Origin: Paenirhodobacter hankyongi
GTDB taxonomy: Bacteria; Pseudomonadota; Alphaproteobacteria; Rhodobacterales; Rhodobacteraceae
Direction of reading: 5' to 3'
DNA length: 64,000 nt
Assembly (NCBI RefSeq): GCF_003664585.1
Contig: NZ_RCHI01000012.1
Span: forward strand, 60,668-124,667
Shown: in pieces, positions 56,433-64,000 of the stretch
Layout of the letters: every line of letters starts with the position of its first letter
How positions within the stretch are numbered: position 1 is the stretch's first letter
The notes under the pieces: generated by a model
The model's input: only the letters and a program-made list of their open reading frames with translations
The model's database searches: none
Told to the model about the DNA's origin: nothing
Made by a program: the position numbers and the translations under genes

Positions 56433-58174
56433 CGATTTCCGGACAGATGGGGGCGGAGCGGCCGAAGGTGACGGGCAGGAAGCGGGCGGGGACGGATGTT
56501 CTTCTCGGTGAGGACTGGGTCGGCCCCGAGAGCGTGGTCGACGAGGATCTCGCACGCGGCCGTGCCCGGCGCAGCCTGATCGCGCTCAACCGCTCGCCGC
56601 TGGCCCGCAAGATCATCACCTTCAACCTGCTTGCCATGCTGGTGATGGTGGCGGGGGTGCTCTATCTCAACCCGTTCCGCGACAGCCTTGTGTTCCAGCG
56701 CGAGAGCGCGATCGTCAGCGAGGCCGAGCTGATCGCCGACGTGTTCGAGGCGCGGATGCCGGTTGCGGCACCGGTGAACCTTGCCGCAGGCGACGGGCTC
56801 GACGTGGCCGACGTGATGCGCGGGATCGAGTTGCCGGAAGGCGCCTCGCTCTATGTCTTCGACATGGGCGGCAACCTTCTGGCCAATTCCGACGAGGTCG
56901 GCACTGCGCCGCACGAACCGGTCTCGGGCCTGGGCATCGACGAGCGTTCGACGATGATCACCGACATGCTGAACCGGGGCTGGGAATGGCTTTCGGGGCT
57001 GGTGCGCGGCGGCGTGCCGCGTGCGCCCGAGATCGTCGACACCCGCGCGATGGCGGAAAAGCTGGTGCCGCGGGTGAACGAGGGGGCGACGGTGATGGCC
57101 ACCGACCGCGACGGCGGCGGTGCCACGATCTTCTCGGTCGCCACCGGGATCTACCAGAACGGGCGGATGGTCGGGATGATCGCCATGACCTCCGCCGCGG
57201 GCGAGATCGACAAGCTCGTCCGGATCGAGCGCGAGCAGGTGCTGCAGATGTTCGTGGTGGCGATCATCGTCTCGATCGGGCTCAGCCTGGTGCTGGCCTC
57301 GACCATCGCCAACCCGCTGGCCGACCTGGCCCGCGCCGCGGAGATCGGCCGCGACCGCAACGCCCGCAAGATGCAGCCCGGCCGGGTGCGCATCCCCGAC
57401 CTGACGGCGCGGCCTGACGAGATCGGGCGGCTCTCGGGGGCGCTGCGCGGCATGGTCGCGGCGCTTTACGACCGGATCGACGCGAACGAGCAGTTCGCCG
57501 CCGATGTCGCACACGAGATCAAGAACCCGCTTGCCTCGCTGCGCTCGGCCGTGGCCTCGCTGCAGGTGGTCAAGCGCGAGGATCAGCGCGCCAAGCTGCT
57601 CGAGGTGATCGATCAGGACGTGCAACGCCTTGACCGGCTGGTCAGCGACATCTCCAATGCCTCGCGGCTCGACAGCGAGCTGGTGAAGGAGGAGGAGGAG
57701 ACCTTCGACCTGATGAAGATGGTCGGCAACCTGGCCGAGTATCTGGGCGAGCAGGCTGCCAAGAAGGGGGTCGAATTCATCATCGACCTGCCGAAGGAGC
57801 CGATCGTCATCACCGGGCTCGAGGGCCGTCTGGCGCAGGTCTTCGTCAACCTCATCACCAACGCCATCAGCTTCTGCGAGGAGGGCGATGCGGTCCGGAT
57901 CTGGGCGCGGCGGCGCGAGAACCGGGTGCTGGTCGTGGTCGAGGACACCGGTCCGGGCATCCCCGACGAGGCGCTGACCAAGGTCTTCAAGCGCTTCTAT
58001 TCGCAGCGCCCGCCGGGACAGTTCGGCGATCACTCGGGCCTCGGCCTTGCGATCTCGAAGCAGATCGTCGAGGCGCATGGCGGCGTGATCTGGGCCGAGA
58101 ACATCCGCCCGACCGATGCCGATGCCAGCTCGGAACCGCTCGGCGCGCGGTTCGTGGTCGGCCTGCCGGTCTGA
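56429..58174 (+). CDS. chvG: Sensor histidine kinase ChvG
   Basis: A 581-residue membrane kinase. A cytoplasmic N-terminus is followed by a helix near 60-80 ([19 protein letters not shown]), a periplasmic sensor region (about 82-270) and a second helix near 272-292. A HAMP domain follows, then the H-box [20 protein letters not shown] (His near 359) and ATPase boxes [20 protein letters not shown] and [18 protein letters not shown]. In relatives ExoR represses it; no exoR is seen here. It is coupled to chvI. Confidence 0.95.
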   Translation: MTISGQMGAERPKVTGRKRAGTDVLLGEDWVGPESVVDEDLARGRARRSLIALNRSPLARKIITFNLLAMLVMVAGVLYLNPFRDSLVFQRESAIVSEAELIADVFEARMPVAAPVNLAAGDGLDVADVMRGIELPEGASLYVFDMGGNLLANSDEVGTAPHEPVSGLGIDERSTMITDMLNRGWEWLSGLVRGGVPRAPEIVDTRAMAEKLVPRVNEGATVMATDRDGGGATIFSVATGIYQNGRMVGMIAMTSAAGEIDKLVRIEREQVLQMFVVAIIVSIGLSLVLASTIANPLADLARAAEIGRDRNARKMQPGRVRIPDLTARPDEIGRLSGALRGMVAALYDRIDANEQFAADVAHEIKNPLASLRSAVASLQVVKREDQRAKLLEVIDQDVQRLDRLVSDISNASRLDSELVKEEEETFDLMKMVGNLAEYLGEQAAKKGVEFIIDLPKEPIVITGLEGRLAQVFVNLITNAISFCEEGDAVRIWARRRENRVLVVVEDTGPGIPDEALTKVFKRFYSQRPPGQFGDHSGLGLAISKQIVEAHGGVIWAENIRPTDADASSEPLGARFVVGLPV

Positions 58175-58177
58175 GCC

Positions 58178-58609
58178 GTGGCCGCGCCGGCCGGTGCCAA
58201 CATCCATGCGACCGCCGTCGCGCTCGATCCCGGGCGCGGCGTGCTGATCCTCGGCCCGTCCGGGGCGGGGAAATCCTCGCTCGCACTGCGGCTGATGGCG
58301 CTTGGGGCCACGCTTGTCGCCGATGACCGGGTCGATCTGCGGCTCGGCGACGGTGGGCTGATCGCCTCCGCGCCCGCCGCGCTGCACGGGCTGATCGAGG
58401 CGCGCGGTGCCGGCATCCTGCGCGCCACGGCGCTGGAGGCCGCCCGGATCGCCCTTGTCGTCGATCTGAACGAGCGCGAGACCGAGAGACTGCCGCCGAT
58501 GCGCCACAGGGAGATCCTCGGCGTGTCCCTGCCCCTTGTGCTGCGACTGCAAGATGGCCATCTTGAAGCGGCAATCCTGCAATGGCTCAGGGGCGGGAGA
58601 CAGGCGTGA
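58178..58609 (+). CDS. hprK: HPr kinase/phosphorylase, short alphaproteobacterial form
   Basis: A 143-residue protein corresponding only to the C-terminal kinase domain of HprK. P-loop [18 protein letters not shown] is near 26-43, then VADDRVDLR near 47-55 and the HprK signature ARGAGIL near 74-80. It phosphorylates a Ser of HPr. Gram-positive HprK is about 310 residues with an N-terminal domain missing here, as usual in alphaproteobacteria. GTG start 3 nt after chvG. It overlaps rapZ by GTGA. Confidence 0.92.
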   Translation: MAAPAGANIHATAVALDPGRGVLILGPSGAGKSSLALRLMALGATLVADDRVDLRLGDGGLIASAPAALHGLIEARGAGILRATALEAARIALVVDLNERETERLPPMRHREILGVSLPLVLRLQDGHLEAAILQWLRGGRQA

Positions 58610-59523
58610 GCGCAGAGCCCTCAATGCAGCAGACGGCGACACGCGTCGTTCTGGTGACCGGCCCGTCGGGGGCCGGCCGCTCGACCGCGATCGCCGCGCT
58701 CGAGGATCTGGGCTACGAGACCATCGACAACCTGCCGCTGAGCCTCGTGCCGCGGCTGCTCGACGGGCCGCTGGCGCGCCCGCTGGCGCTTGGGGTCGAT
58801 GTGCGCAACCGCGATTTTGCCGTCACCTCGCTGATCGAGCTGATCGACGGGCTGACCCGGGTGCCCGAGTTGCGGCTCGAGGTGCTTTACCTCGACGCGA
58901 ACCCCGATGTGCTGGTGCGCCGCTATTCCGAGACCCGCCGCCGCCATCCGCTGGCGCCCGAGGATGCGCCGCTCGAGGGGATCACCCTCGAGGTCGACCT
59001 GCTGGCGCCGATCCGGGTGCGGGCGGATGTGCTGATCGACACTTCGGCGATGAGCCCGCACGACCTGCGGGCAGAACTGGCGCGCTGGTTCGACATGGGC
59101 AAGATCGCCCGGCTTGCGGTCTCGGTGCACAGCTTCAGCTACAAGCGCGGCGTGCCGCGCGGGCTCGACATGATGTTCGACTGCCGCTTCCTGTCGAACC
59201 CGCACTGGGTGCCGGCGCTGCGCCCGCTGACCGGGCTCGACCCGTCGGTCGCGGCCCATGTCGCGGCCGATCCGCGCTTTGTCCCCTTCATCACGAAGGT
59301 GCGCGATCTCTTGCTTTTCCTGCTGCCGGCCCATGTTGAGGAAGGCAAGAGCCACCTTGCCGTGGGCTTCGGCTGCACCGGCGGTCAGCACCGCTCGGTT
59401 GCCGTGACGGAAAACATCGCCCGAGCCCTTGCAGAGGCTGGCTGGCAAGTGTCTAAACGGCACAGGGAACTGGAACGGCGGGCTCTGGCCCAGCCCGGGG
59501 TGAAAGAGGCAGGCGGCGCGTGA
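58606..59523 (+). CDS. rapZ: RapZ-family nucleotide-binding protein
   Basis: A protein of about 305 residues matching RapZ (YvcJ/YhbJ): an N-terminal P-loop-like motif [13 protein letters not shown] where the usual Lys is Arg, [12 protein letters not shown] near 42-53, VDVRNRDF near 70-77, and the C-terminal domain with [19 protein letters not shown] split by Gly, [15 protein letters not shown] [14 protein letters not shown] near 267-280. RapZ in E. coli regulates glmS through small RNAs. GTG start at 58606 overlaps hprK; ATG at 58624 lacks a ribosome site. Confidence 0.92.
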   Translation: MSAEPSMQQTATRVVLVTGPSGAGRSTAIAALEDLGYETIDNLPLSLVPRLLDGPLARPLALGVDVRNRDFAVTSLIELIDGLTRVPELRLEVLYLDANPDVLVRRYSETRRRHPLAPEDAPLEGITLEVDLLAPIRVRADVLIDTSAMSPHDLRAELARWFDMGKIARLAVSVHSFSYKRGVPRGLDMMFDCRFLSNPHWVPALRPLTGLDPSVAAHVAADPRFVPFITKVRDLLLFLLPAHVEEGKSHLAVGFGCTGGQHRSVAVTENIARALAEAGWQVSKRHRELERRALAQPGVKEAGGA

Positions 59524-59921
59524 TCGGAATCGTGATCGTGGCACATGGTGGTTTGGCGCGCGAGTATCTCGCAGCGGTCGAGCATGTCGTCGGCCCGCAG
59601 GAGGGAATCCGCGCGATCACCATCGAGGACGACCATGATCGCAGCGCGAAGCAGGCCGAGATCCGCGCCGCGGCCGATGCCGTCGACACCGGCGCCGGCG
59701 TGGTGGTGGTGACCGACATGTTCGGCGGCTCGCCCTCGAACCTCAGCCTGCTGGCCTGCGAGGCCTGCGAGCGCGAAATCGTCTACGGCGCCAATCTGCC
59801 ACTGTTGATCAAGCTGGCGAAATCGCGCAGCCTCGGCGTCCATGCGGCGGTCGAGGCGGCGCTCGATGCCGGCCGTAAATACATCAACAGCTATTCGGCA
59901 TATGGAACGGGCGGCAAGTGA
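59520..59921 (+). CDS. PTS EIIA component, mannose family
   Basis: A 133-residue protein of the EIIA-Man fold. The phospho-acceptor His is in [14 protein letters not shown] (His9), DDHDRS follows near 38, and [18 protein letters not shown] near 61-78 is the second signature. With no EIIB/C partner genes it should be regulatory, receiving phosphate from HPr. GTG start in GTGA overlap with rapZ, and overlap again with the HPr gene. Confidence 0.93.
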   Translation: MIGIVIVAHGGLAREYLAAVEHVVGPQEGIRAITIEDDHDRSAKQAEIRAAADAVDTGAGVVVVTDMFGGSPSNLSLLACEACEREIVYGANLPLLIKLAKSRSLGVHAAVEAALDAGRKYINSYSAYGTGGK

Positions 59922-60190
59922 TCATCAGACGGGTTTTGCGGATCGTCAACGAGAAGGGGCTGCATGCGCGCGCCTCGGCCAAGTTCGTCGAGGTGGTGGA
60001 GCGGTTCGACGCCCGTGCCGAGGTGGAAAAGGACGGGATGCGCGTTTCGGGCGATTCCATCATGGGCCTTTTGATGTTGGCAGCCTCGCGCGGAACATCT
60101 ATTGAGGTTTCGACCAGCGGGGACGAAGCCGAGGCCCTGGCCGATGCGCTGCAGGCCCTGGTGGCCGACCGCTTCGGCGAGGACGGCTGA
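59918..60190 (+). CDS. ptsH: Phosphocarrier protein HPr
   Basis: A 90-residue HPr. The PEP-dependent site is His in NEKGLHARASAKFVE (about residue 16), and the regulatory Ser is in VSGDSIMGLLMLAAS (about residue 47), target of HprK. GTG start overlapping the EIIA stop. Enzyme I is not in the window. Together with HprK and EIIA it forms a nitrogen- or carbon-sensing phosphorelay rather than a sugar transport system. Confidence 0.95.
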   Translation: MIIRRVLRIVNEKGLHARASAKFVEVVERFDARAEVEKDGMRVSGDSIMGLLMLAASRGTSIEVSTSGDEAEALADALQALVADRFGEDG

Positions 60191-60229
60191 GGCAGGCTCG
60201 CGCTTCCCGCGTTGCGCAAAGAGGGTCCT

Positions 60230-61099
60230 GTGTTGGACGAACATGCAGGCACCGTTCCGGTGCAGACCCCGGCCGAGGTGGCGCCCTATGACAAGGGCCG
60301 TCTGTCCTACGCCGGAACTTTCACCAATCCCTGGAAGGCGAACACGATCCGCGCGATCGAGTGGATGACGGCGAAGTGGAAACTCCTGCGCCTGATCCGC
60401 CAGTTCGAGCGCCGCGGCGCCCCCTTCGGTCAGCCGTTCTGGCCGCAGGCGCTCGACATCATGGGGATCGAGGTGACGACGCCCGCCGAGCAGATCGCCC
60501 GCATCCCGAAGGACGGCCCGCTCGTCGTGGTGGCGAACCACCCGCACGGGCTCGTCGACGGGATGGTACTGGCCTATCTGATCGGCCAGGTGCGCACCGA
60601 CTACAAGATCCTCACCCGCTCGCTGCTGACCGGCATCCCCGAGATCGCCGAGTTCATGCTGCCCGTGCCCTTCCCGCACGAGCCGAACGCGCAGGAGGAA
60701 AGCCTGAAGATGCGCGCCGAGTGCATGGCGACGCTGAAGGCGGGGGGCGTGATCGTGCTGTTCCCGGCAGGCCAGGTCGCGCATTCGGACACCTATTTCG
60801 GCACCCCGGTCGAGCAGGACTGGAACCCCTTCACCGCGAAGATGGTGGCGCGTTCCGGCGCGCAGGTGCTGCCGATCTATTTCCCGGGCCGCAACTCGCA
60901 GGCCTATCAGATCGCCAACAAGCTCAGCGCGACGCTGCGCCAGGGGCTGCTGCTGTACGAGATCCGCCGGGCGCTGAACAAGCGCCAGTCTCCGGTGATC
61001 GGCCGGGCGTTCTCGGCCGACGAGCTGCGTGATCCGCTGAGGGACCCGCGCCGCTGGCTGGCCGAGATGCGCGAGCACACGCTCAACCTGCGCGGCTGA
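60230..61099 (+). CDS. Lysophospholipid/glycerol acyltransferase-like protein
   Basis: A protein of about 289 residues with acyltransferase features: the motif VVVANHPHGLVDGM near 98-111, LFPAGQVAHSD near 174-184 (FPxG block) and VLPIYFPGRNSQ near 213-224. In the first motif His and Asp are separated by five residues, or three from the second His, instead of the usual four. It lacks clear transmembrane helices. Start is ambiguous: GTG at 60230 or TTG at 60233 behind GAGGG; a TTG at 60212 is in frame too. Probably glycerophospholipid or ornithine-lipid acylation, not decided. Confidence 0.78.
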   Translation: MLDEHAGTVPVQTPAEVAPYDKGRLSYAGTFTNPWKANTIRAIEWMTAKWKLLRLIRQFERRGAPFGQPFWPQALDIMGIEVTTPAEQIARIPKDGPLVVVANHPHGLVDGMVLAYLIGQVRTDYKILTRSLLTGIPEIAEFMLPVPFPHEPNAQEESLKMRAECMATLKAGGVIVLFPAGQVAHSDTYFGTPVEQDWNPFTAKMVARSGAQVLPIYFPGRNSQAYQIANKLSATLRQGLLLYEIRRALNKRQSPVIGRAFSADELRDPLRDPRRWLAEMREHTLNLRG

Positions 61100-61114
61100 G
61101 CCCTCGCAATGAAA

Positions 61115-61138
61115 AAGGCCCCGGATTTCCGGGGCCTT
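61115..61138. terminator. Rho-independent terminator between acyltransferase and hbd
   Basis: An 11-bp stem AAGGCCCCGGA / TCCGGGGCCTT with a minimal loop, preceded by A-rich and followed by CGTGTTT. It can serve both convergent genes. Confidence 0.8.
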
Positions 61139-61158
61139 CGTGTTTCTGGCGGGACGCC

Positions 61159-62034
61159 TCAGCGCGTCGGCACCGGGGTCTCGCCGCGATAGTCGTAGAA
61201 ACCGCGGCCGGTCTTGCGGCCCAGCCAGCCGGCCTCGACGTATTTCACCAGCAGCGGGCAGGGGCGATACTTGGTGTCCGCCAGCCCGTCGTGCAGCACG
61301 TGCATGATCGCCAGGCAGGTGTCGAGGCCGATGAAGTCGGCCAGTTCCAGCGGCCCCATCGGGTGGTTCGCGCCCAGCTTCATCGCCATGTCGATCGACT
61401 GCACGTTGCCCACGCCTTCATAGAGCGTGTAGACCGCCTCGTTGATCATCGGGATCAGGATGCGGTTCACGATGAAGGCCGGGAAGTCCTCGGCCGAGGC
61501 CGCGGTCTTGCCGAGCTTCGCCACGATCGCGAGCATCGTCTGATAGGTCTCGTCATCGGTGGCGATGCCGCGGATCAGCTCGACGAGCTTCATCACCGGC
61601 ACCGGGTTCATGAAGTGCACGCCCATGAAGCGCTCGGGCCGGTCGGTCTTCGAGGCCAGCCGGGTGATCGAGATCGACGAGGTGTTCGAGGCGAGGATCG
61701 TCGTCGGTTTCAGATGCGGCACGAGCGTCTTGAAAATCTGGTTCTTCACGTCCTCGCGCTCGGTCGCGGCCTCGATCACCAGATCGGTCTGGCCCAGATC
61801 GGTCAGCGTCAGCGTGGTGGTGATGCGGGCAAGGGTGGCGGCCTTGTCCTCGGCGGTGATCTTCTCGCGCGAGACCTGGCGGTCCAGGTTCTTCTCGATG
61901 GTGGCCATCGCCTTGTCGAGGCTGTCCTGCGCGATGTCGTTCAGCAGGACATTGTAACCCGCGAGGGCGAAGACGTGGGCAATGCCGTTGCCCATCTGGC
62001 CTGCGCCAACGATACCTACGGTTTCGATCGTCAT
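61159..62034 (-). CDS. hbd: 3-hydroxybutyryl-CoA dehydrogenase
   Basis: A 291-residue NAD(P)-dependent enzyme interconverting acetoacetyl-CoA and 3-hydroxybutyryl-CoA. N-terminal dinucleotide fold VGIVGAGQMGNGIAHVFALAG near 6-26, with SNTSSISITRLA near 117-128, and the family signature HFMNPVPVMKLVELI near 140-154 with catalytic His. C-terminal domain contains GANHPMGPLELADFIGLD near 233-250. ATG at 62034 follows AAGGAA. A PhaR-type palindrome lies in the promoter, tying it to polyhydroxybutyrate or butyrate metabolism. Confidence 0.95.
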   Translation of the reverse strand: MTIETVGIVGAGQMGNGIAHVFALAGYNVLLNDIAQDSLDKAMATIEKNLDRQVSREKITAEDKAATLARITTTLTLTDLGQTDLVIEAATEREDVKNQIFKTLVPHLKPTTILASNTSSISITRLASKTDRPERFMGVHFMNPVPVMKLVELIRGIATDDETYQTMLAIVAKLGKTAASAEDFPAFIVNRILIPMINEAVYTLYEGVGNVQSIDMAMKLGANHPMGPLELADFIGLDTCLAIMHVLHDGLADTKYRPCPLLVKYVEAGWLGRKTGRGFYDYRGETPVPTR

Positions 62035-62062
62035 GTCGGTTCCTTCCCGATTACTCGCGGCC

Positions 62063-62091
62063 ACTATGCTGCAGTGCAGCAAGCAGCGCAA
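62063..62091 (-). promoter_or_regulatory. hbd promoter with PhaR-type operator
   Basis: TTGCGC (62091-62086) and CATAGT (62068-62063) with a 17-bp spacer form a candidate promoter. A perfect 7-1-7 palindrome TGCTGCA-G-TGCAGCA (62067-62081), containing CTGC-N3-GCAG, lies in the spacer and overlaps the -10, as expected for a repressor. The motif agrees with that described for PhaR of Paracoccus. Confidence 0.6.
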
Positions 62092-62200
62092 GGGGGATCC
62101 CCGGGCGGCACCGGCCGCGGCAGGACCGGCGCGCCTTAGCCCTTTCGCAAGGGTTTGCGTGCAAATCTGGCGCGAACCGAGTCGAAAACCGAGGTGGGAC

Positions 62201-63022
62201 ATGGCTTTCGAGTATGCGGGCGATGGTGCCCTCGACTATTTTCCCTGTCGCTACGGGCGCTCGAAACTGTTGTTCCGAGGGCCACGCCGGCAGCTGGTGC
62301 CGCCCTTCGTCTCGGCGTTCGGCGGTTCGGAAACCTATGGCAAGTTCGTCGAGGAGCCCTGGCCTGCCCTGCTCGAGGAACGGATCGGTCTCCCGGTGGT
62401 GAACTTCGGCTATCTCAACGCCGGGGTCGACGTTTTTCTGGGCGAGCCGCAGCTGCCCGAGCTGACGCGGCTGTCGCGGCTGCGGATCGTGCAGCTGACC
62501 GGGGCGCAGAACCTGACGAACCGCTTCTATGCGGTGCACCCGCGCCGGAATGACCGTTTCCTGCGCGCGTCGGGTCTGATGCGCTCGGTCTTCGGCGAGA
62601 TCGATTTCACCGAGTTCAACTTCACCCGCCACATGCTGTCGGTGCTGATGGGGCAGGGGCCCGAGCGCTACGAGCTTCTGGTGGCGGAACTGCGTCACAC
62701 CTGGGTGGCGCGGATGACGACACTGCTCGAGCGGCTGGAGGGGCCGAAGCTGCTCCTGTGGCTCACCGACTGGCGCGACCCGCTGCTCGGCGATCCGCTC
62801 GGGCCCGAGCCGCTTTTCGTGACGCAGGAGATGGTCGACCGGATCGCGCCGCTCGCCCAGGTTCTGGTGCGGGTGCAGCCCTCGAGCATGGCGCGCTCGG
62901 CAGGCACGGTGGGGATGCATTTCGCGGCGCTCGAGGAGCCGGCCGCCGCCTCGATGCCGGGGCCGCTCGTGCATCAGGAGATTGCCGAGGCACTCGCCCC
63001 GGTCGTCGGGCGGATGATCTGA
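62201..63022 (+). CDS. Uncharacterised protein, DUF6473-like
   Basis: A 273-residue soluble protein. N-terminal YAGDGALDYFPCRYGRSK-type sequence, then VSAFGGSETYGKFV near 39-52, NFGYLNAGVDVFL near 68-80, and a C-terminal HEEIAEAL-like HQEIAEALAPVV. The GGSET and GYLNAG blocks suggest an SGNH-hydrolase-like or sulfotransferase-associated fold. I associate it with the Rhodobacterales family DUF6473 but cannot verify that. No signal peptide or membrane helix. Monocistronic, divergent from hbd. Function unknown. Confidence 0.6.
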   Translation: MAFEYAGDGALDYFPCRYGRSKLLFRGPRRQLVPPFVSAFGGSETYGKFVEEPWPALLEERIGLPVVNFGYLNAGVDVFLGEPQLPELTRLSRLRIVQLTGAQNLTNRFYAVHPRRNDRFLRASGLMRSVFGEIDFTEFNFTRHMLSVLMGQGPERYELLVAELRHTWVARMTTLLERLEGPKLLLWLTDWRDPLLGDPLGPEPLFVTQEMVDRIAPLAQVLVRVQPSSMARSAGTVGMHFAALEEPAAASMPGPLVHQEIAEALAPVVGRMI

Positions 63023-63073
63023 AGGGCGTGTGGGGACAAACACCTCCCCTTTCGGACGGCCCGGCGCGTCGGC

Positions 63074-63134
63074 AGAAGGGGGGCGCTGCCCCCCTCGGCT
63101 TCGCCTCCCCGCCGGCGTATTTGCACCAGGAAAG
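63074..63134 (-). repeat. Dispersed intergenic repeat, copy 4 (inverted, diverged)
   Basis: On the minus strand CTTTCCTGGTGCAAATACGC is followed by a G/C-rich arm ending in GGGGGCAGCGCCCCCC. It shares the AAATAC core and the fold-back arm with the other copies. Confidence 0.55.
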
Positions 63135-63137
63135 AGC

Positions 63138-63165
63138 AAGGGCGCCCCGATCGGAGCGCCCTTTG
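63138..63165. terminator. Hairpin between DUF6473-like gene and etfA
   Basis: Stem AAGGGCGC / GCGCCCTT with an internal CCGATCGG mini-stem, followed by TGTCTT. It lies between two copies of the dispersed repeat. Confidence 0.6.
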
Positions 63166-63166
63166 T

Positions 63167-63220
63167 CTTCATCTTGCCGCAAATACCTCGGGGGCCGAGG
63201 CATTGCCTCGGCGGGGCAGC
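63167..63220 (+). repeat. Dispersed intergenic repeat, copy 5
   Basis: TCTTCATCTTGCCGCAAATA followed by CCTCGGGGGCCGAGGCATTG and a GGGGCAGCG arm. It lies just downstream of etfA. Confidence 0.7.
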
Positions 63221-63237
63221 GCCCCCGCCCGAGGGGG

Positions 63238-64000
63238 TCAGAGCTTCGCGGTCATTTCCGGCACGGCCTGGAACAGGTCGGCGACCAGACCGAAATCGGC
63301 GACCTGGAAGATCGGCGCCTCTTCGTCCTTGTTGATCGCGACGATGATCTTGCTGTCCTTCATCCCCGCAAGGTGCTGGATCGCGCCCGAGATGCCGCAG
63401 GCGACATAGAGCTCCGGCGCCACGACCTTGCCGGTCTGGCCGACCTGCCAGTCGTTCGGCGCAAAGCCACTGTCGACCGCCGCGCGCGAGGCCCCGACCG
63501 CCGCGCCGAGCTTGTCGGCGAGCGCCTCGATGATCGCGAAGTTCTCTTCCGAGCCGACGCCGCGGCCGCCCGAGACGACGATCTTCGCCGAGGTGAGTTC
63601 CGGGCGATCCGAGGTCGCCACCTTGTCCTCGACCCAGGCCGAGAGGCCCTTGTCGCCCGCCGGGGCAGCGGCCTCGATCGGCGCCGAGCCGCCCGCACCC
63701 GCCGCCTCGAAGGCGGTCGTGCGCACGGTCATCACCTTGACCTTGTCTGCGGACTTCACCGTCTGGATCGCGTTGCCGGCATAGATCGGCCGCTCGAAGG
63801 TGTCGGCGTCGACGACGCCGATGACATCCGAGAGCACCATCACGTCGAGCAGGGCCGCGATCCGCGGCAGGGCGTTCTTCGCCGCCGCCGTCGAGGGCGC
63901 GACGATGTGGCTGACGCCACCCGCGAGCGAGACGACCAGATCGGCGAGCGGCTCGGCCAGCCCATGGGCATAGGCCGCGTCCTCGGCGACCAGCACCTTC
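63238..64000 (-). CDS. etfA: Electron transfer flavoprotein alpha subunit (5' end beyond window)
   Basis: The last 253 or so residues of ETF-alpha, stop TGA at 63240-63238; the N-terminus lies beyond position 64000. The frame starts inside ...[22 protein letters not shown]. The C-terminal FAD-binding domain is complete: [14 protein letters not shown], then [27 protein letters not shown] split by the catalytic His region, and [24 protein letters not shown] accepts electrons from acyl-CoA dehydrogenases such as the Mcd-like enzyme here and passes them to ETF-ubiquinone oxidoreductase. etfB is expected just upstream of it. Confidence 0.96.
   Translation of the reverse strand, partial: KVLVAEDAAYAHGLAEPLADLVVSLAGGVSHIVAPSTAAAKNALPRIAALLDVMVLSDVIGVVDADTFERPIYAGNAIQTVKSADKVKVMTVRTTAFEAAGAGGSAPIEAAAPAGDKGLSAWVEDKVATSDRPELTSAKIVVSGGRGVGSEENFAIIEALADKLGAAVGASRAAVDSGFAPNDWQVGQTGKVVAPELYVACGISGAIQHLAGMKDSKIIVAINKDEEAPIFQVADFGLVADLFQAVPEMTAKL

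Overview
The window is a G+C-rich (about two thirds by eye) alphaproteobacterial chromosome segment. Gene content and order point to the Rhodobacteraceae/Paracoccaceae: an rpoZ-rsh-pdxJ-acpS-lepB-rnc-era-recO block, chvI-chvG followed by hprK-rapZ-IIA-HPr, NasS/NasT-controlled nitrate assimilation, a probable methylsuccinyl-CoA dehydrogenase of the ethylmalonyl-CoA pathway, and family-typical intergenic repeats. Coding is dense, with many ATGA/GTGA stop-start overlaps. I see no tRNA, rRNA, CRISPR array, transposase or prophage gene.

Layout. 1-5.7 kb: an Isp-type [NiFe] hydrogenase operon (end of an upstream gene, a half-length HupH/HyaF-like protein, small subunit, Isp1 cytochrome b, Isp2 HdrD-like FeS protein, large subunit, then an SCP2-fold protein). 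5.8-7.1 kb: a FadL-type outer membrane protein. 7.1-15 kb: a flagellar block with two divergent arms, motA/TPR protein/MotE-like/FliL leftward and fliF-fliH-fliN-fliP rightward, separated by a CtrA-like box and a nested palindrome. 15-25.1 kb: a leftward nitrate-assimilation block (nasT, nasS, then nrtA, nrtB, a double-ATPase ABC protein, an FAD reductase and nasA). Between nasS and nrtA lies a leader with an ANTAR-type hairpin and a strong intrinsic terminator, a recognisable attenuator for the NasT antiterminator. 25.3-32.2 kb: msrA/msrB, smc, an LrgA/LrgB pair, a TRIC-family membrane protein and rnhA. 32.3-45.1 kb: ispH, mcd, an acetyltransferase, the long leftward housekeeping run from folK to recO, and an NYN-domain protein. 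45.2-47.9 kb: two coupled Hint-domain proteins, one with a choice-of-anchor L region. 48.2-55.4 kb: dapE, an acetyltransferase, rnr, a phospholipase-D-fold protein and pckA. 55.7-61.1 kb: chvI-chvG-hprK-rapZ-IIA-HPr and an acyltransferase. 61.2-64 kb: 3-hydroxybutyryl-CoA dehydrogenase with a PhaR-type palindrome in its promoter, a DUF6473-like protein, and etfA running off the right edge.

How the parts fit. The hydrogenase probably feeds H2 electrons through Isp2/Isp1 to the quinone pool or a thiol/disulfide partner. The nitrate block is a self-contained sense-import-reduce unit, but it has no nitrite reductase. mcd, 3-hydroxybutyryl-CoA dehydrogenase, etfA and pckA fit C2/C4-acid and polyhydroxybutyrate metabolism. 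ChvIG with HPrK/HPr/IIA is the usual alphaproteobacterial regulatory PTS without a sugar transporter. The regulatory DNA is at least as notable as the proteins: the nas attenuator, three TTAGCGCAACCA-like repeats between pckA and chvI, the PhaR-like palindrome, a palindrome over the rpoZ -10, and five copies of a dispersed intergenic repeat.
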